A stretch of 64,000 bases of DNA from Warburgia ugandensis (GCA_035236585.1 CP141127.1:73699495-73763494), one strand, 5' to 3'. Counted from the stretch's first letter, positions 44,281 through 57,423 are shown. The notes: a model not told the origin generated them from the letters alone. Numbers and translations: made by a program.

Positions 44281-44360
44281 ACATAGTATAATTGCAATTG
44301 TTAGTGCCTAGATGAAGATATTAAACTTAGAGATTTTTAAGTTCCTTGAGTTTTTCCAAC

Positions 44361-44395
44361 AAAAAAAAAAAAAACAACAAAACACAAAAAACACC

Positions 44396-44434
<39 letters not shown>
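44361..44434. repeat. A-rich tract and (AG)19 microsatellite at the Athila deletion point
   Basis: A run of 14 A at 44,361-44,374, then uninterrupted AG at 44,397-44,434. It lies exactly where the protease region ends and the 3' non-coding region begins, so it may mark or have helped cause the pol deletion. Confidence 0.9.
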
Positions 44435-44440
<6 letters not shown>

Positions 44441-44484
44441 AGGTAGAGTTCTCTTACTGTGATGAAAACTGGATGTCCAAACTA

Positions 44485-45965
44485 TAGTAATTCTACTTTT
44501 TTCCCCTCTTAATGGGAGTGCATCTGACTAATTTTGCATCTTATTCATGTGTTGAAGCATTTTATCAAGGTTAATTCTCAAAAAATATTTACACAAAGCA
44601 AATAATAAAGACTAATACGGAGGTATGACTTAGAGACCTTGAGGAAAATCAGTGGAGACCTATAACCCAATGAGTTTAGAGACTATCTTCTTTTAAGAGA
44701 ATTATAAGTTATTCCACAACTTCTTAAGCATACATAACTTAGTGTGATCCTATTATCCTTGTTTTAGGTAGCCTTTAAGAATAAATATAAGTAATAGCTT
44801 TCTTTTTAGAAAATTTATTGAATCTGATAGGCTTTAGGAAACTAGGAAATGATATAGGCCACCTTTGTTCAGCCCAAAGATATAAAGCCTACCTAGTATA
44901 TTCCATACCACTAGTTTTCCCTTTGAGCCTATGATTAAGCCTTTCTTCTTAATCTCACTCACCTTACTCCAGAAAAACCAGTAAAATAACTAACCATTAC
45001 ACATTTTCAAAATGAGTAGAGTTAATAGAAAAGTTCAAAAGAGGACAAAAAGTCAAAGAGTGAGAAAATTAGCGGTCTTTCTTCTAATGATTCCAGAAAA
45101 AAGTGAAAATAAAAAAGTATCATAAAAAGAAGAGAAAAAGTGAAAGATAAGAATACAAAGGAAATTCACTTCAACCAAAGCAAAAGAAAAGAAAAGTGTT
45201 CTAATAGATATTCATCAAAGAACTCTACTCAATTTTGAACCTTTGAAATTCTTATACCCTTCTTTTCAAAACCCTACCCAAGCCTGTGTTTTATCCTAGT
45301 TAAAGACCTATGGATCTTAAGTGGAATATAGCCTTAAAGATGAAATAAAAAGAAGGAATTAAGGTAAAATACCCATACTATTCTTGGTAATGACATCCAC
45401 TCTTAAGGATCACTTTCCTTTGTCTCTTTAGAACTTCAAAATTTATGTGAACCATTAACTTTGTTGAATCCAGTCACAAAATGAGAAAAATATGTTTAAA
45501 CCCTTATCTGAGAGCTTCATTTCTAAGAGTATACCTATGAGGATTTGAGGTCAAGACATATTTCCAATGAAATTTAAGCATATCTTATTGGAAGACAAAA
45601 CTTATGTGGCTATACACAAACATGCACTCTAAGAAATAATTAGAATGAAATGTCTTTAGTATGTGTATGATTTGTAAAATTACCAACTCTCTTCATTAAA
45701 TTATGAAAAACTAGTAGAGTGCTAAAAAATGAGGATTCCTCGAAATAAAATAGGGAACTCAACTCTAGAAAAATTTGATGGTATATTCACTACAAACCCT
45801 CATAAGGCATAACTCATCCCTTAGGGGTAACCTAGGGGTTCAAGGGCTTGTTGCATATGCTAAATGTAATCATGTGTATCTACGAGAGTGGCACTTTGTA
45901 CTTATTTTGTAAAATAAATTTTCACATGTTTTGCTCGGGACTAGCAAAATGTTGGTTGGGGGGTG
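44485..45965 (+). mobile_element. Athila 3' non-coding region with polypurine tract
   Basis: No ORF longer than about 60 codons. The end reads 'agcaaaatgttggttggggg' and abuts the LTR; GGTTGGGGGG (45,953-45,963) is the polypurine tract. The region is the inverted partner of 51,677-53,150. An env-like gene, present in some Athila elements, is not detected. Confidence 0.7.
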
Positions 45966-48593
45966 TGGTGTATAATTTTGTATAAAAATTTCCAATTAGT
46001 TACCCATGTGTTATATAACTTATAGGGTAAAATAGTGTTTTTCATCAAAATTCATAATACATGCATTTTTTTACCTAAAGCAAAAGTTTGTCATTTTGTA
46101 GGTCCAAAGGCTAATCTAAGGTAAGTATGTGATTACTCATGTTTTTCTAGGATTTAATTAGGATTTTTGAGGTTTCGTAGGAAGTAAGATGGTGATCCAA
46201 TGACCAAGATCGATCAAGGTGAACATTAAAGATCAAGATCAAAAGATAGAGTCAAAGCCTCAAAATCATCAATCCAACAAAAAAAAAGGTCAAGATCTTC
46301 TTGTAGACTAACAATGGATGTGATTAAAAGAGTTAAAGGTGGCCAAAGTGCGCCCATGAAGTAAGCCATGCACTTTTACCACCTTTTCATGGGTTACATG
46401 TAAGCCACCTTAGCCATATAAGCCATGGGAGAAGGTGACAAGCTAAGGAATCCAAGGAAAACAATTCAAGCCACTTAAACCAAGGAATGGAGCTATGAAG
46501 CCAAGCTAAGAGAGCCATCTCAGCTAGCCATGAAGCCTAGCCGATGGAGCCCTCAAAGTTAGCCATCAGCTATTAAGCTAAGCTAAAAGGAAGGCTATGT
46601 TTGGAGAAAAATCAAGAGGATTATCCCTGAGATTATAGGGGATATTTTGAAGATAATTAATAAAAATCTTATTAGGATAAGATGGCAAATGGACCAGTAG
46701 GATAAGACCCTTCTATTTTTTGTGTTTATCCATGTTTTTCCCACATTTTCCTCACTTTTCACTTCATCACCAAATAGCACAACGAATTTAACTTTTTATT
46801 TAAGAGTCTTACTATTCTAAGACTCTCCCACGTTCCTAAACTCTCATCCCATCCTTTCTCACTCAATATCCTAACCCTAGGGCCACTTTCCTCATATTTT
46901 CACCCCTTTTTAAGTTAGAAAACCACTTGTCTATATATAGCCCTATAGTCCATACGAATTTTCCAAGTAGATGTGGGTGACACACCTTCAAATCAAGCTT
47001 TCCTTTGGTGTTATTTTCTATTGGACTTTGAGATTTCTTAGATACTTTTTTTCCTTTGGATTTCTAGTTATTGTCTTGGTTATTTGCTCTCCAATTCAGG
47101 TTAGTAATTTGCTTGCTTTGGTTTAGTTTCTGTTGTTTTGCTTTCTAATGTTGCATCTTTGTTTCCGTCTAGCTATATCCTTTCTTCTTTACCTCAATTG
47201 TACTTATTTTTCTTTATTATTCGATCAAGAGGCAAGTTAGTTATTCTCTAATAGTGATAGCCAAGAGAATGACTAGCTTAAATCCTTGATTTTCCTACTT
47301 GAATTCCATGTTTTCTACCCTCTTTTTTCTTTAGTTAGTTCACCACTTAGCCTTTGTTTTTCTCTAATTCCTTTCTTGGTTTTCTTTGCATGTTAGTATA
47401 CTTTAGATTGTGAGCATTATATTAGATTTTTTTATATTTTTTAGATAGGATTTGTCTTTAGAAAAGTGTGCAATTTCCATATTTTGTAGATAGTTTTATG
47501 TGCACAAATTTGATGTAAATTGGATATGATTCAATAAAGTTCTTTGGGATTTCTTGTTATGAAATGTTTCTTTTATCAAAGTACATAAGATTTAGGTTGT
47601 TTCTTTGCATATAAGTTATGGTTTCAGAAGCTTTCTATTGCTAGATTTGTTGATTGTTCTTAAATATTGAAATGTGGAAATTGGTTTTTCCTTAACTTTG
47701 TGCTTTTATTCTAGCTATCAAAACATCTTATTTTTCCTAAATACTTAGATAATCATTTATATTTTTATGTTGTTCATTATATCACATAGTTAGTTTGCAT
47801 GGTAACTCAATGTAGCTGTATTAAATTTCACCATCTTTAGTGCTCCTAAATCATGCACGTAGTCCGAAAACCATGTCCATGGTTCTAAATCCCATTCCTT
47901 TTAAATTTTTGCTTAGTTTAGTTGCTTAATTTAGTTTTAGCAATAGTTAATTCATGGTTTATATCTTAGTTTAGGATTAGAAAGTTTTCTTTTTGAATTT
48001 TAGGAATTTCCATCTTTGAGGGGTTTTAGGATTTAAGAAGTTTTAAATTTAGAAAGTCTTTTTAGTTGTAGTTTACACTCACATGCATGTCTCTAATTTC
48101 TTATTAAAATTAATTAGATATCATTGGTTACTTGTTTTTCCATGTTAGTTTAGTGTTACAAATTTTCATAATTTAGTTTTAAAAGTTATATTTTTAGAAA
48201 GTTTCTAGTTCTAGTTTAGGAAAGTGTTAATTTATGAAAGTTTCTATTTTAGTTTTCATAGTTTATGTTTCCAAGATTAATTTATGCTTCTTTGAATTTG
48301 TTTTCTTTTATTAAATTCAAGTCAGTTAAGTAGCTTCCATTCTAATTTCTTAGCTTTAGTTTTTTTAGAAAGTTTTTATTTTTATTTTTAATTTCTAATT
48401 CCATGCATGTTTCCATTTTATGTTACTTTAAATTCCTAATTTAATCACATCTCTATCTCTATGGCTGAAGTTAATCAATTTGAATAAAATCCAATCCATT
48501 GCAAATTTTTTAGATTCCTTGCGGAATCAACATCACTTGCATGAAAATACCACATTGATTCATGCACTTGCAAGTTTTAATTAAAAAACAGCA
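45966..48593 (+). mobile_element. Athila 3' LTR, 2,628 bp
   Basis: It starts TGGTGTATAATTTTG after the polypurine tract and ends 'aattaaaaaacagca'. Homologous to E (33,827-38,172), to D (reverse) and to 49,202-51,676 (reverse). TATA box candidate TATATATAG at 46,932-46,940. The right flank is ATTTT; the matching left flank of the element was lost at the A/E junction. Confidence 0.88.
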
Positions 48594-49201
48594 ATTTTTT
48601 GGAATGAGGAAGGTTAGGAAGAGGAAATTTAGGTATCAATGATGTTATTAAAGATGACATAAGAGAGAAAAATAAATATAAGCTTGCTGGTAACTAAAAT
48701 TGAAAAAGGGGAAGGTATCCTTTTCTATAAAAGGAAAGTGGCTCTCCACCTTCCTAATTGGATGTAATTTGAATGGTGGAAAATCAAGAAATTATTTAAG
48801 GAATAAGGTTTACGAAATATGTGGAAAGATCTATGGCTTTGAAGTTAATTGAATTGAAGTAGAACTAAGGTTTCCTATTAAGGAAACCCTTGATCACCAA
48901 ATAAAAAAGAAGAGAGGGGGGTTTAGGAAATGGAACCCTAGTAGGAATGGTGGATTAGGGGTAGGAAATGGATTAGGAATGTGAGTTTTTCTCTCTCTAT
49001 GGGTCCCTTAATGCATGATCATCTTACCTTTTACATTAATATCACAAAATCCATAAAAAAATCACACTTTTAACATAGAAAAGTCACTTGAATTGATGCT
49101 TCAATTGTGTGACTCGATGTGGCACACCTCCTTGGCTTGAAGGCTCACTTTGATGGCTCATTCCTTGGTTGCTTAAGTGGCTTCATTGCTTAAATTTTTT
49201 T
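48594..49201. other. Spacer between the two inverted Athila ends
   Basis: No recognised gene. The right half (about 49,085-49,195, 'ggcttgaaggctcac...ggcttcattgc') has the 'ggct' phrasing of an Athila LTR segment (compare 51,185-51,300) and may be a small piece of another copy. The left half is unassigned. Confidence 0.45.
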
Positions 49202-51676
49202 TGTTGTTTTAATCAAAACTTACAAGTGCAAGAATTAATGTAGTATTTTCATACAAGTGAGAACGATCTCACAAGGAATCTTATCATTTTGCAATGGAAT
49301 GGATTTTATTCAAATTGATTAACTTCAGCCAAGGAGATAGAGATATGATTAAAATTTGAATTTAAAGTAACATAAATTAGAAACATGCATGGAATTAGAA
49401 ACTAAAATTAAAAAAAAAATTTCTAAAAACTAAAGCTAAGAAATTAGAATGGAAACTTACCTAACTAACATGTATTTATGTAAAGGAAACAAATCCAAAA
49501 TAAGCATGAATGAATCTAGAAACATAAACTAAGGAAACTACTAAAATGGAAACTTTCATAAATTAACACTTTCTTAGCTAGAACCAGAAACTTTCTAAAA
49601 GTAGAACTTTTTAAAACCAAATTATGAAAATTTCTATCACCAAACTAACTTGCAAAAATAAGTAACCAATAAGATTTAACTAATTTTAGCAAGAAATTAG
49701 AAACATGAATGTGAATTAAAACTACAACGAAAAAAGACTTTCTAAATTTAACACTTTCTAAATCCTAAAACTTCCTAAAGATGAAAATTCCTAAAATTCA
49801 AAAATAAAAAATTTTAATCCTAAAATAATATGCAAACCATGAATTAACTACTATTAAAACTAAATTAAGCAACTAAACTAAGAGAAAATCTAAAAGGAAT
49901 GGGATTTAGAACCATGGACATGCTTTTAGGACTATGCGCATGATTTAGGGGCCCTAAAGATGATGAAATTTAATGGACCTACATTGAGTTACTATGTAAA
50001 CTAACTATGAAATATAATAAAAAACATAAAAATTTGAATGGGTACCTAAGAATTTAGGAAAATAAGTTATTTTGATGGCTGGAATCAAAGCACAAACTTA
50101 AGAAAAAAACAAATTTCCATCTTTCTATACTTAAGAATAGTCAAAAAATCTAACAATAGAAAGCTTCTAAAGACATAAATTTTATGCAAAAAAAATCCAT
50201 CTCTAAACTAATTTGATAAAATAAATATTTTATAACAAGATCCTAAACAACTTTATTGAATCATATCCAATTTACATCAAATTTGTATGCATAAAACTAT
50301 CTACAAAATATGAAAATTGCACACTTTTCTAAAGCCTAAAATGTTGTCTAAAAAATAACAAAATTCCAATATATTGACATGCAAAGAAAACTTATAAAGG
50401 AATTTGTGAAAAACAAAGGCTAAGTGGGTGAACTAACTAAGGGAAAATGAAGGTAGAAAATATGAAATTCAAGTGGAAAAATCAAGGATTTAAGCTAGCT
50501 ATTCTCTTGGCTGTCACTACCAGAGAATCACTAACTTGAAACTTAATTGAATAAAAAATAAAATCAAGTAGAATTGTGGAAAAAATAAAGAAGATAGGTT
50601 GATGGAAAGAAAGATGCAAAATTAGAAAGCAAAAAAATGGAAACTAAACCAAAGGAAGCAAACTAGTAACTTGAATTAGAGAGAAAATAACCAAGATAAT
50701 AACTTGAAATCCAAAGGGAGAAAAGCATCTAAGAAATCCCAAATTCCAGCAAATAACTTCAAAGGAAAGCTTGATTTCAAGGTGTATTACCCACCGCTAC
50801 TTAGAAAATTCGTATGGACTATGAGGCTATACATAGATGAGTGGTTTCCTAACTTAGGAAGGGGTGAAAACATGAGAAAAGTGGCCCTAGTGTTAGGGTA
50901 TTGAGTGGGGAAGGTTGGGATAGGAGTTTAGGAAGGTGGAGGAGTCTTGGAATGGTAGGACTCTTGAATGAGAAGTCAAATTCGTGGTGCTTTTTGGTGA
51001 TGTGGTGCAAAGTGCAAAAGAAGTAGGAAAAGCATGGATAAACACCAAGAATATAAGGGTCTCATCTATTGGTCCACATGCCATCTTATCCTAATGTGAT
51101 TTTCCTTAATTATCTTCAAAATATCCCTTAGAATCTTATGGATAATCCTCTTGATTTTTCTCAAATCATAGCCTTTCATTTAGCTTAGCTCAAATGCTTT
51201 GATGGCTAACTTTGAGGGCTCCATTGGCTAGGCTTCATAGCTGGCTGAGATGGTTCTCTTAGCTTGGATTCCTTAGTTTGCCACTTTCTCCTATGGCTAA
51301 GGTGGCTTACATGCAACCCATGCAAAGGTGGTGAAAGTGTATGGCTTACATCATGGACCCACTTTGGCTACCTTTATCTCCTTTAATCACATCCATTGCT
51401 AGTCCACAATATGATCTTGACCTTTTTTCTCATATTGGATTGAAGATTTTGAGGCTTTGACTTGATCTTTTGATCTTGATCTTCAATGTTCATCTTGATC
51501 GATCTCGATTGTTGGATCACCATCTTACTTCCTACAAAAATTTAAAACCCTAAGTAAATCCTAAAAGAACATGATTAAACATATACTTACTTGGATTAGC
51601 TTTTGAACCTACAAAATGACAAACTTTTGCTTCATTAGGTCAGCAATGCATGTATTATGAATTTTGTTGTATCACA
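49202..51676 (-). mobile_element. Second Athila LTR, inverted, 2,475 bp
   Basis: Reverse complement of the 3' LTR at 45,966-48,593. It starts TGTTGTTTTAATC and ends ...GTATCACA. About 80-90 bp next to its outer (right) edge, present in 45,966-48,593 and in D, are missing. It is followed on the right by the matching 3' non-coding region, so it is a 3' LTR of a minus-strand element. Confidence 0.85.
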
Positions 51677-53150
51677 GCTGTAACCAGCATTTTGTAGTCA
51701 TATGCAAAACATGTGAAAAATTATTTTACAAAATAGGTCTAAAGTGCCTCTTTCAAGGGTTTTCAAGATTGCATTTAGCATGTGCAACAATCCCGAACTC
51801 CTAGATTACCCTTAGTGGACGAGTTATGCCTTGTGAGGGTGTGTAGTGAATATGCCCACAAAATTCCATAAAATTGAGTCCCCTATTTTATCTGAAAGAA
51901 TCCTCATTCATCAATACTCTACTAGTTTTTTACAAATTAATGGAGAGAATTGATTATTTTTATAAATCATACACATACTACAAAACATTTCCTTCTATTT
52001 ATTTCTTAGAGTGCATGTTTGTCTATAGCCACATAAGTTCTGACTTCTAGTAGGATATGCTTAAATTTCATTGGAAATATATCTTGACCTCAAATCCTCA
52101 TAGGTATACTCTAAAAAATTGAAACTCTTAGATAAGGGATTAGACATATTTCTCTTAATAAATGACCAAATTCAACAAAGCTAATAGTTCACATAAATTT
52201 TTAAGTACTAAAGAGATAAAGGAAAGTGATCCTTAAGAGTAGACATCATTACCTAGAATAGCAAGGGTATTTTAGCTTAATTCCTTCTTTTTATTTTCTC
52301 TTTAAAGCTATGTTTCACCTAAGGTCCATAGGTCTTTAACTAGGATGAAACATAAGCTTGGGTAGGGTTCTGAAAGGAATGGTATAAGAATTTCAAAGGT
52401 TCAAAATTGAGTGAAGGTATTCAATGAATATCTGTTAGGACACTTTTCTTTTTGTTTAGTTGAAGTGATTTTCTTTTGTGTTCTTGTCTTTCACTTTTTC
52501 TCTTCTTTTTCTGATACTTCTTTCTTTTCACTTTTTTTTAGATTCATTGGAAGAAAGACTGCTAATTTTCTCACCTTTTTGACTTTTTGTCCTCTTTTGA
52601 ACTTTTCCACTAACTCTACTCATTTTGAAAATGGGTAATGGTTATTTATATTATTAATTTTTCTTTGTTAAGGTGGGTGAGGTTAAGAAGAAAGGCTTAA
52701 TAATAGGCTCAAAGGGTAAACTAGTGGTATGGAATATACTAGCTAGGCTTTATGTCTCTGAGCTAAGCAAAGGTAGCCTATATCATTTCCTATGTTTCCT
52801 AAAGCCTATCAAATTCAATAATTTTTTTAAAAAGAAAGCTATTACTTGTATTTATTCTTGATGGCTAACCAAAACAGGGATAATAAGATACATTAAGTTA
52901 TGTAGGCTGAAGAAATTGTGGAATAACTTATAATTCTCTTGAAAGAAGATAATCTCTAAACTTGTTAGGTTATTAGTCTCCACTAATTTTCCTCAGGGTC
53001 TATAAGTCATATCTTGCTACTAGTCTTTACTATGTGTTGTGTGTAAATATTTTTCCAAAATTAACCTTGATAAAATGCTTCAACACATGAATAAGATGCC
53101 AACTAGTTAGATGCACTCTCATTAAGAGGGGGAATCAGTACCCTTGACCT
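51677..53150 (-). mobile_element. 3' non-coding region of the inverted Athila copy
   Basis: Reverse complement of 44,485-45,965; for instance 'ttgataaaatgcttcaacacatgaataagatgc' appears on opposite strands in the two. The polypurine tract next to the LTR has decayed. Homology stops near 53,150; no coding part of this copy remains. Confidence 0.8.
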
Positions 53151-53431
53151 ATATTATTAGAACTCTTTTTAAATGAATTGTGATTAATAAAATACAATGC
53201 TTCCTCCCTAAACTTCACTAAAAATAAAAATTTGGGTATCCTAATTAAGATCCTCCTTTTCCAATTTCCTACAAAGTAAAAATTGCAATAAGTACCAAAT
53301 TTAGAAAATAGAGTAATTATGCACCTAAAAATGCGTCAAATGCTAAAACAATACAATTCCAAAATTTTCTTATTTTCTTATTTCTTTGAATTTTTGGATT
53401 TTTTTATTAAATTTTATGAAAACTCTCTTGT
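53151..53431 (-). mobile_element. Probable leader of the F element
   Basis: AT-rich, non-coding sequence between the inverted Athila copy and the decayed primer site of LTR F2. If F2 is a 5' LTR this is its leader; nothing else identifies it. Confidence 0.35.
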
Positions 53432-53450
53432 GGGTCCTTAGTAATGACAC
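53432..53450 (-). promoter_or_regulatory. Decayed Athila-type primer-binding site next to LTR F2
   Basis: The minus strand reads GTGTCATTACTAAGGACCC. Against the core of the Athila/Tat primer site (GCGCCGTTGCCGGGGA) every difference is a transition. The spacing from the LTR end (CA then about 5 nt) equals that at 38,172-38,179. Confidence 0.6.
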
Positions 53451-53458
53451 GAAAAACT

Positions 53459-54583
53459 TGTTGATTGTTTTTCACATGTGCATAGTATTGTAGTATAGCT
53501 TATTCAAGCACGGGTCGATCCCATAGTGACTCGACTTAAAATTTTAGAGTTTAAATAAAATTTAATTGACCAAAAATTAAATAATAATAAATTGTAAACT
53601 TAGATCTATTTAATTAATGAAAATTACACAATTTTAAGTTCAAAACTATTGAAATTTAAACTAAAGAACAAATAAAATCCACTTTCCTAGCTTGATTATG
53701 AAAAATTTCTTCAACTTTGGTGTCATGAGAGTAGATCATCAATCTCATGCTCATATCCCTAATCAAGGACTCAATGGCTAGATTGTTTAGATTTTCTAAA
53801 ATTTTGATGATTTAGACTAAGGAAAGATTTTGGATTTTAGACGGCTTAGATAAAATATTTGAATTTCATATTGAAGATCAGGACTATTAGATCAACTTAA
53901 GAACAAGATCTAATAGTCGATTTAAAATTTTATAATAAAGAGCTCATGAAATAAAGTTATCTTGTTGGTTAAAGCTAAAATGTTGATTTGATTAGGCTTT
54001 AATCAAGCAAAGTCTAAATTACTTAGTTCCCAAAATAGTCTGAGAATAACACAAATCCTAGATAATCCTAAAACTTGGATAATAATAAAACAAAACTAAG
54101 AAAAAAGACAAAATAGGGACAAAAATGAGATTAAAGAATAAGTGCTATGGGTAAAATTAAATTTTTGTTTAATATCTCATTTTACCCAAAACATAGAAGA
54201 AACCTAATGAAGATGATGATGAATAGGGGGTGGGAAACAAAGGAAATGGAGAAGATTTGAGAGAAAACCTTATTTGAGTTTTTCCCTAAAGAAAGGTGCA
54301 TTGTAAACAAAGAAAGAAAATTAGGAAAAAAAAGTGGTGAAATGAAGGCAAAATGCGATAAAAATAAGGACATAAATTGACGATAAAGAGATGAACACCA
54401 TTGAAGAACAAGGAGCAAGATGGTGAAGAAGCAAGGAAAACACATGGGAAACAGTAGAAAAAATATGTTGGTGAAGGAAAGGAGAAAGCATGGAAGAATG
54501 ATGAAGAAAAATGGCTTAAAACAATAGTGAACAAAGAATTAGAGGAAATAAGAAAGAAGGCAGTCAAATAGGGTGTCCAAATA
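53459..54583 (-). mobile_element. LTR F2, probable 5' LTR of the outermost Athila/Tat-type element
   Basis: Same family and orientation as F1 (26,431-27,410) and followed on its left by a decayed primer site. The right side is interrupted at 54,584 by the Del/Tekay element; the remainder of this LTR should lie beyond that element, outside the window. The minus-strand ORFs here (54,182-54,567) are rich in Phe/Ser/Leu and not protein-like. Confidence 0.65.
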
Positions 54584-54615
54584 TGACACCCTAGGTTTTT
54601 CCAAACCTTTTCCCC

Positions 54616-54648
<33 letters not shown>

Positions 54649-57410
54649 TGTTTTAAGAAAAATAAATGAGATCCCTAAAAATGAAATTATAAATTATAAA
54701 AATTTTAGCGCAACTTTAAAAGAATTGACTAAAAGCGAAAACTGCGAGGTCAACCACATTCAAAAACTATAATCATAAATAAGATTAAGACCTTGATACT
54801 CTGAGTATGCTCGATTTAAAATCACAAGAAATACACAGACTAATTAAAGATAATAATAAATCAAGTCAAAAGTCACCAGTTTCCATCCATGATCACCACA
54901 ATATTTACATTTAAGATTTAAGAATTCTCCATACCATAATATGGGTCCAATCTATCCAAATATATCTCTAAGTAAAATCTCAATAGTCTAATACTAGTCC
55001 AAGAGACATACTCTAATCTATGCCCGAATATATAAATAAAATGGATGGTCTTCAGGTCTTCTCCCAAATCAACGCTACTCCGCTCGCTTCCCTTTCTAGG
55101 TATCACGTTCCAAATTTGAGGCATTGCAAAACAAAGCAATGCCTTAGCAAGCTATGCTTGTGTAGGTGATTACTCTCAAATAAAACTTAATAAAATTCAC
55201 AAGATGATTCTCATGAAAGAAACATATATACGATATGTCAAATAATCAATTGCTCATAATTATAAACCTTCAGGATGGCATGCAATGCACTATCAAAATA
55301 GAGAGATGCATCTATAAAAAATAGTATGAGTCTATATCCACAGCATAATATGCATGAAAATTATGATAAACAAGACACTATTTCAAAACAATACCAAAAG
55401 TGTCCCAAGATACTCAACCACCAGTGATGTGTACCCATACTAACTCAAGGTCCCTCCCATGTAGCCCGCATCAACCCCTGGAGTCCCTCATGGCCTAGGC
55501 TCAGCTTGCCCCGGTTCACCCCACAGACAAATCCATATGAACATGCAGAATAACCATATGGGCTACTATTTTGCAGTGGTAACCCCATCAGGATTTGAAC
55601 CACTGCCGATCCCCGTCGACACCCAAATGGGAGACTTTTTCCATCCCCATGGGAAGGAACCAACCCGTAGGGGGGACTACCCATGATATCGCCACCTATG
55701 TACCTAGCCCTGTATCACTCAAGGACGGTGTCTAATCATCATCATCATAAAGTTAGAGGGCAGGTGGCCAACCTTATAACCCTCTTAGCATAGTACCCAC
55801 CAGATGGAAGCACTCGTCAAAAATCATCGACAAGATATAAGTTATGTAAATCATGTAAAGACTTTATAAATAATCCTAATAAATATGATCAAAGCCCATG
55901 ATAAGATAGTACATTACATGTAAACATGGTTATTAACAAAAATGAAATGTCGTGCTACAACAAAAAATATGGATCTATTTATGTGACATGAGAAGACATA
56001 AAACACATGCCTCAAAAACTTTAGAGAACTAGTCATGGTTACTGAAATCATAAAGTAATTGAATGAAATCACCTACCTCAATAATTGAGGTGCTCTAATT
56101 AGGCGTGTAGAAGTGTCACGTCGCACGCTCAAACGTACCTGTCACATCATAATCCTCTATCACTTGGCAATTCAATGACATCTATCCTTCTAATCCCCTC
56201 AATCATCCCACATTGAATGTACACCATCAAGGTCTAAAGCCTGATCATCCCTTGATCAGCCTGATTTAGATTATCTAATGATATTTAATGGTTTAACCCT
56301 TAAAAAGGAATTTATATATAGACTTTTAAGCAAAATCTAGGTCTGCGTCGTCGATACAGTGGCAATACCTCTTTCGGAAAGCGATTTGGACGGGTCAGAG
56401 AACACCAAAAATCCAAAAAAATCGTGTGCCACTGTGTGCGTGTATAACTCGCACATGTGTGCTGATGTGTGCACAAGTGTATCGCTCATGGGTATTCGCA
56501 CGCGTGCATCGCCCAAGTGTGCGCGTGCAACTGCATGTACTGCGCATGTGCGTTGCCTGTGTGCAGCCGCGTACGCTATATGCATGTGGCCGCATGTCAC
56601 GTGTGTGGCGTGAGTGTGTCACTTCCGTGGCGTCTGCGTGGCGCACACTAGTTGCGACGCGTGTCACCGCACGTTACGTGCCATGGCGCTTTATGCACTG
56701 CCCGCATGCATGCAGCCCAATAGTCACTTGTGTGTGCCGGCGAGTAGTTGCCGGAGATGACAATGGGACTCCAGTCGCTACCGGCAACATTCAAGCGTCT
56801 AAATTGTGCGATTTTTACACCATTTTGTTTTGCTTTTCACACAGATCTCATTTTTAAGCACCTTTTTAACAAACTCTATCGTCATCCGATGTTTTTGCAG
56901 GGTTTTTATCACTTTCCTAAAAGTTATTCTCTTATTGTTTTCTTAGTTTTTCGGTATCCCTAGCCATCCGATTACCATGAAAATTCATGGGTTTGTTCTT
57001 CATGTTAAAATGCACAAGATGAACGATTTAGATCACAATCTAATACCCTTTCATCAGTTTACTTTGAAAGGAATAATAATGCTTACTATTTCACCAGAAA
57101 ACAGAAATCCATACTGTTTTTTTACATTAAAACTACGAAAACTTTAAGAAAAGAAAAGGGAAATCGTAGAGGGTGGCCTACTATGATCAGATCAGCCAGA
57201 ACTGGTCTTCCCTTCACCGCATGCACCTGAGAGGGGAGTTTCACGTCATTGCCGGCATCGTCAACATGAAAACCAAGAGGAATAGTTTGGCCGTACAACA
57301 AGACAGGGTAGGCTTTTATAGCCTCATCGTGGGTCCCACACCCTGAAGGCCCACGTGTATTTACCATTTTACCCTCTTATTATTATTATTTATTTATTTT
57401 GGTTATTACA
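54584..57410 (-). repeat. 3' LTR of the Del/Tekay element, 2,827 bp
   Basis: In the minus sense it starts TGTAATAACC (57,410) and ends GGGTGTCA (54,584). It matches 62,076-64,000 collinearly, with a 24-bp deletion near 55,272 and another of about 40 bp near 56,390. A TATA-like stretch (minus TCTATATATAAA, about 56,312-56,325) suggests U3 is 57,410 to about 56,290. An (ATA)n run lies at 54,616-54,646. The block 56,400-56,760 is unusually CpG-rich. Confidence 0.93.
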
Positions 57411-57423
57411 TCCTCTCCCCCTT
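57411..57423 (-). promoter_or_regulatory. Polypurine tract of the Del/Tekay element
   Basis: The minus strand reads AAGGGGGAGAGGA directly before the LTR start TGTAATAACC. It primes plus-strand DNA synthesis. Confidence 0.9.

Noticed and set aside
54182..54567. Overlapping 87- and 93-codon minus ORFs rich in Phe, Ser and Leu
   Set aside because: They arise from A/G-rich plus-strand sequence of LTR F2; two frames are open at once and neither resembles a protein family.
55585..55615. tRNA B-box-like GGTTCAAATCC on the minus strand (again near 63,105)
   Set aside because: No A box at the proper distance, no cloverleaf, and it is present in both Del LTRs, so it is LTR sequence.
56426..56857. 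143-codon plus ORF rich in Cys/His/Arg/Val
   Set aside because: Its composition follows from the CpG-rich alternating block in the LTR, and overlapping ORFs of similar length exist in other frames.
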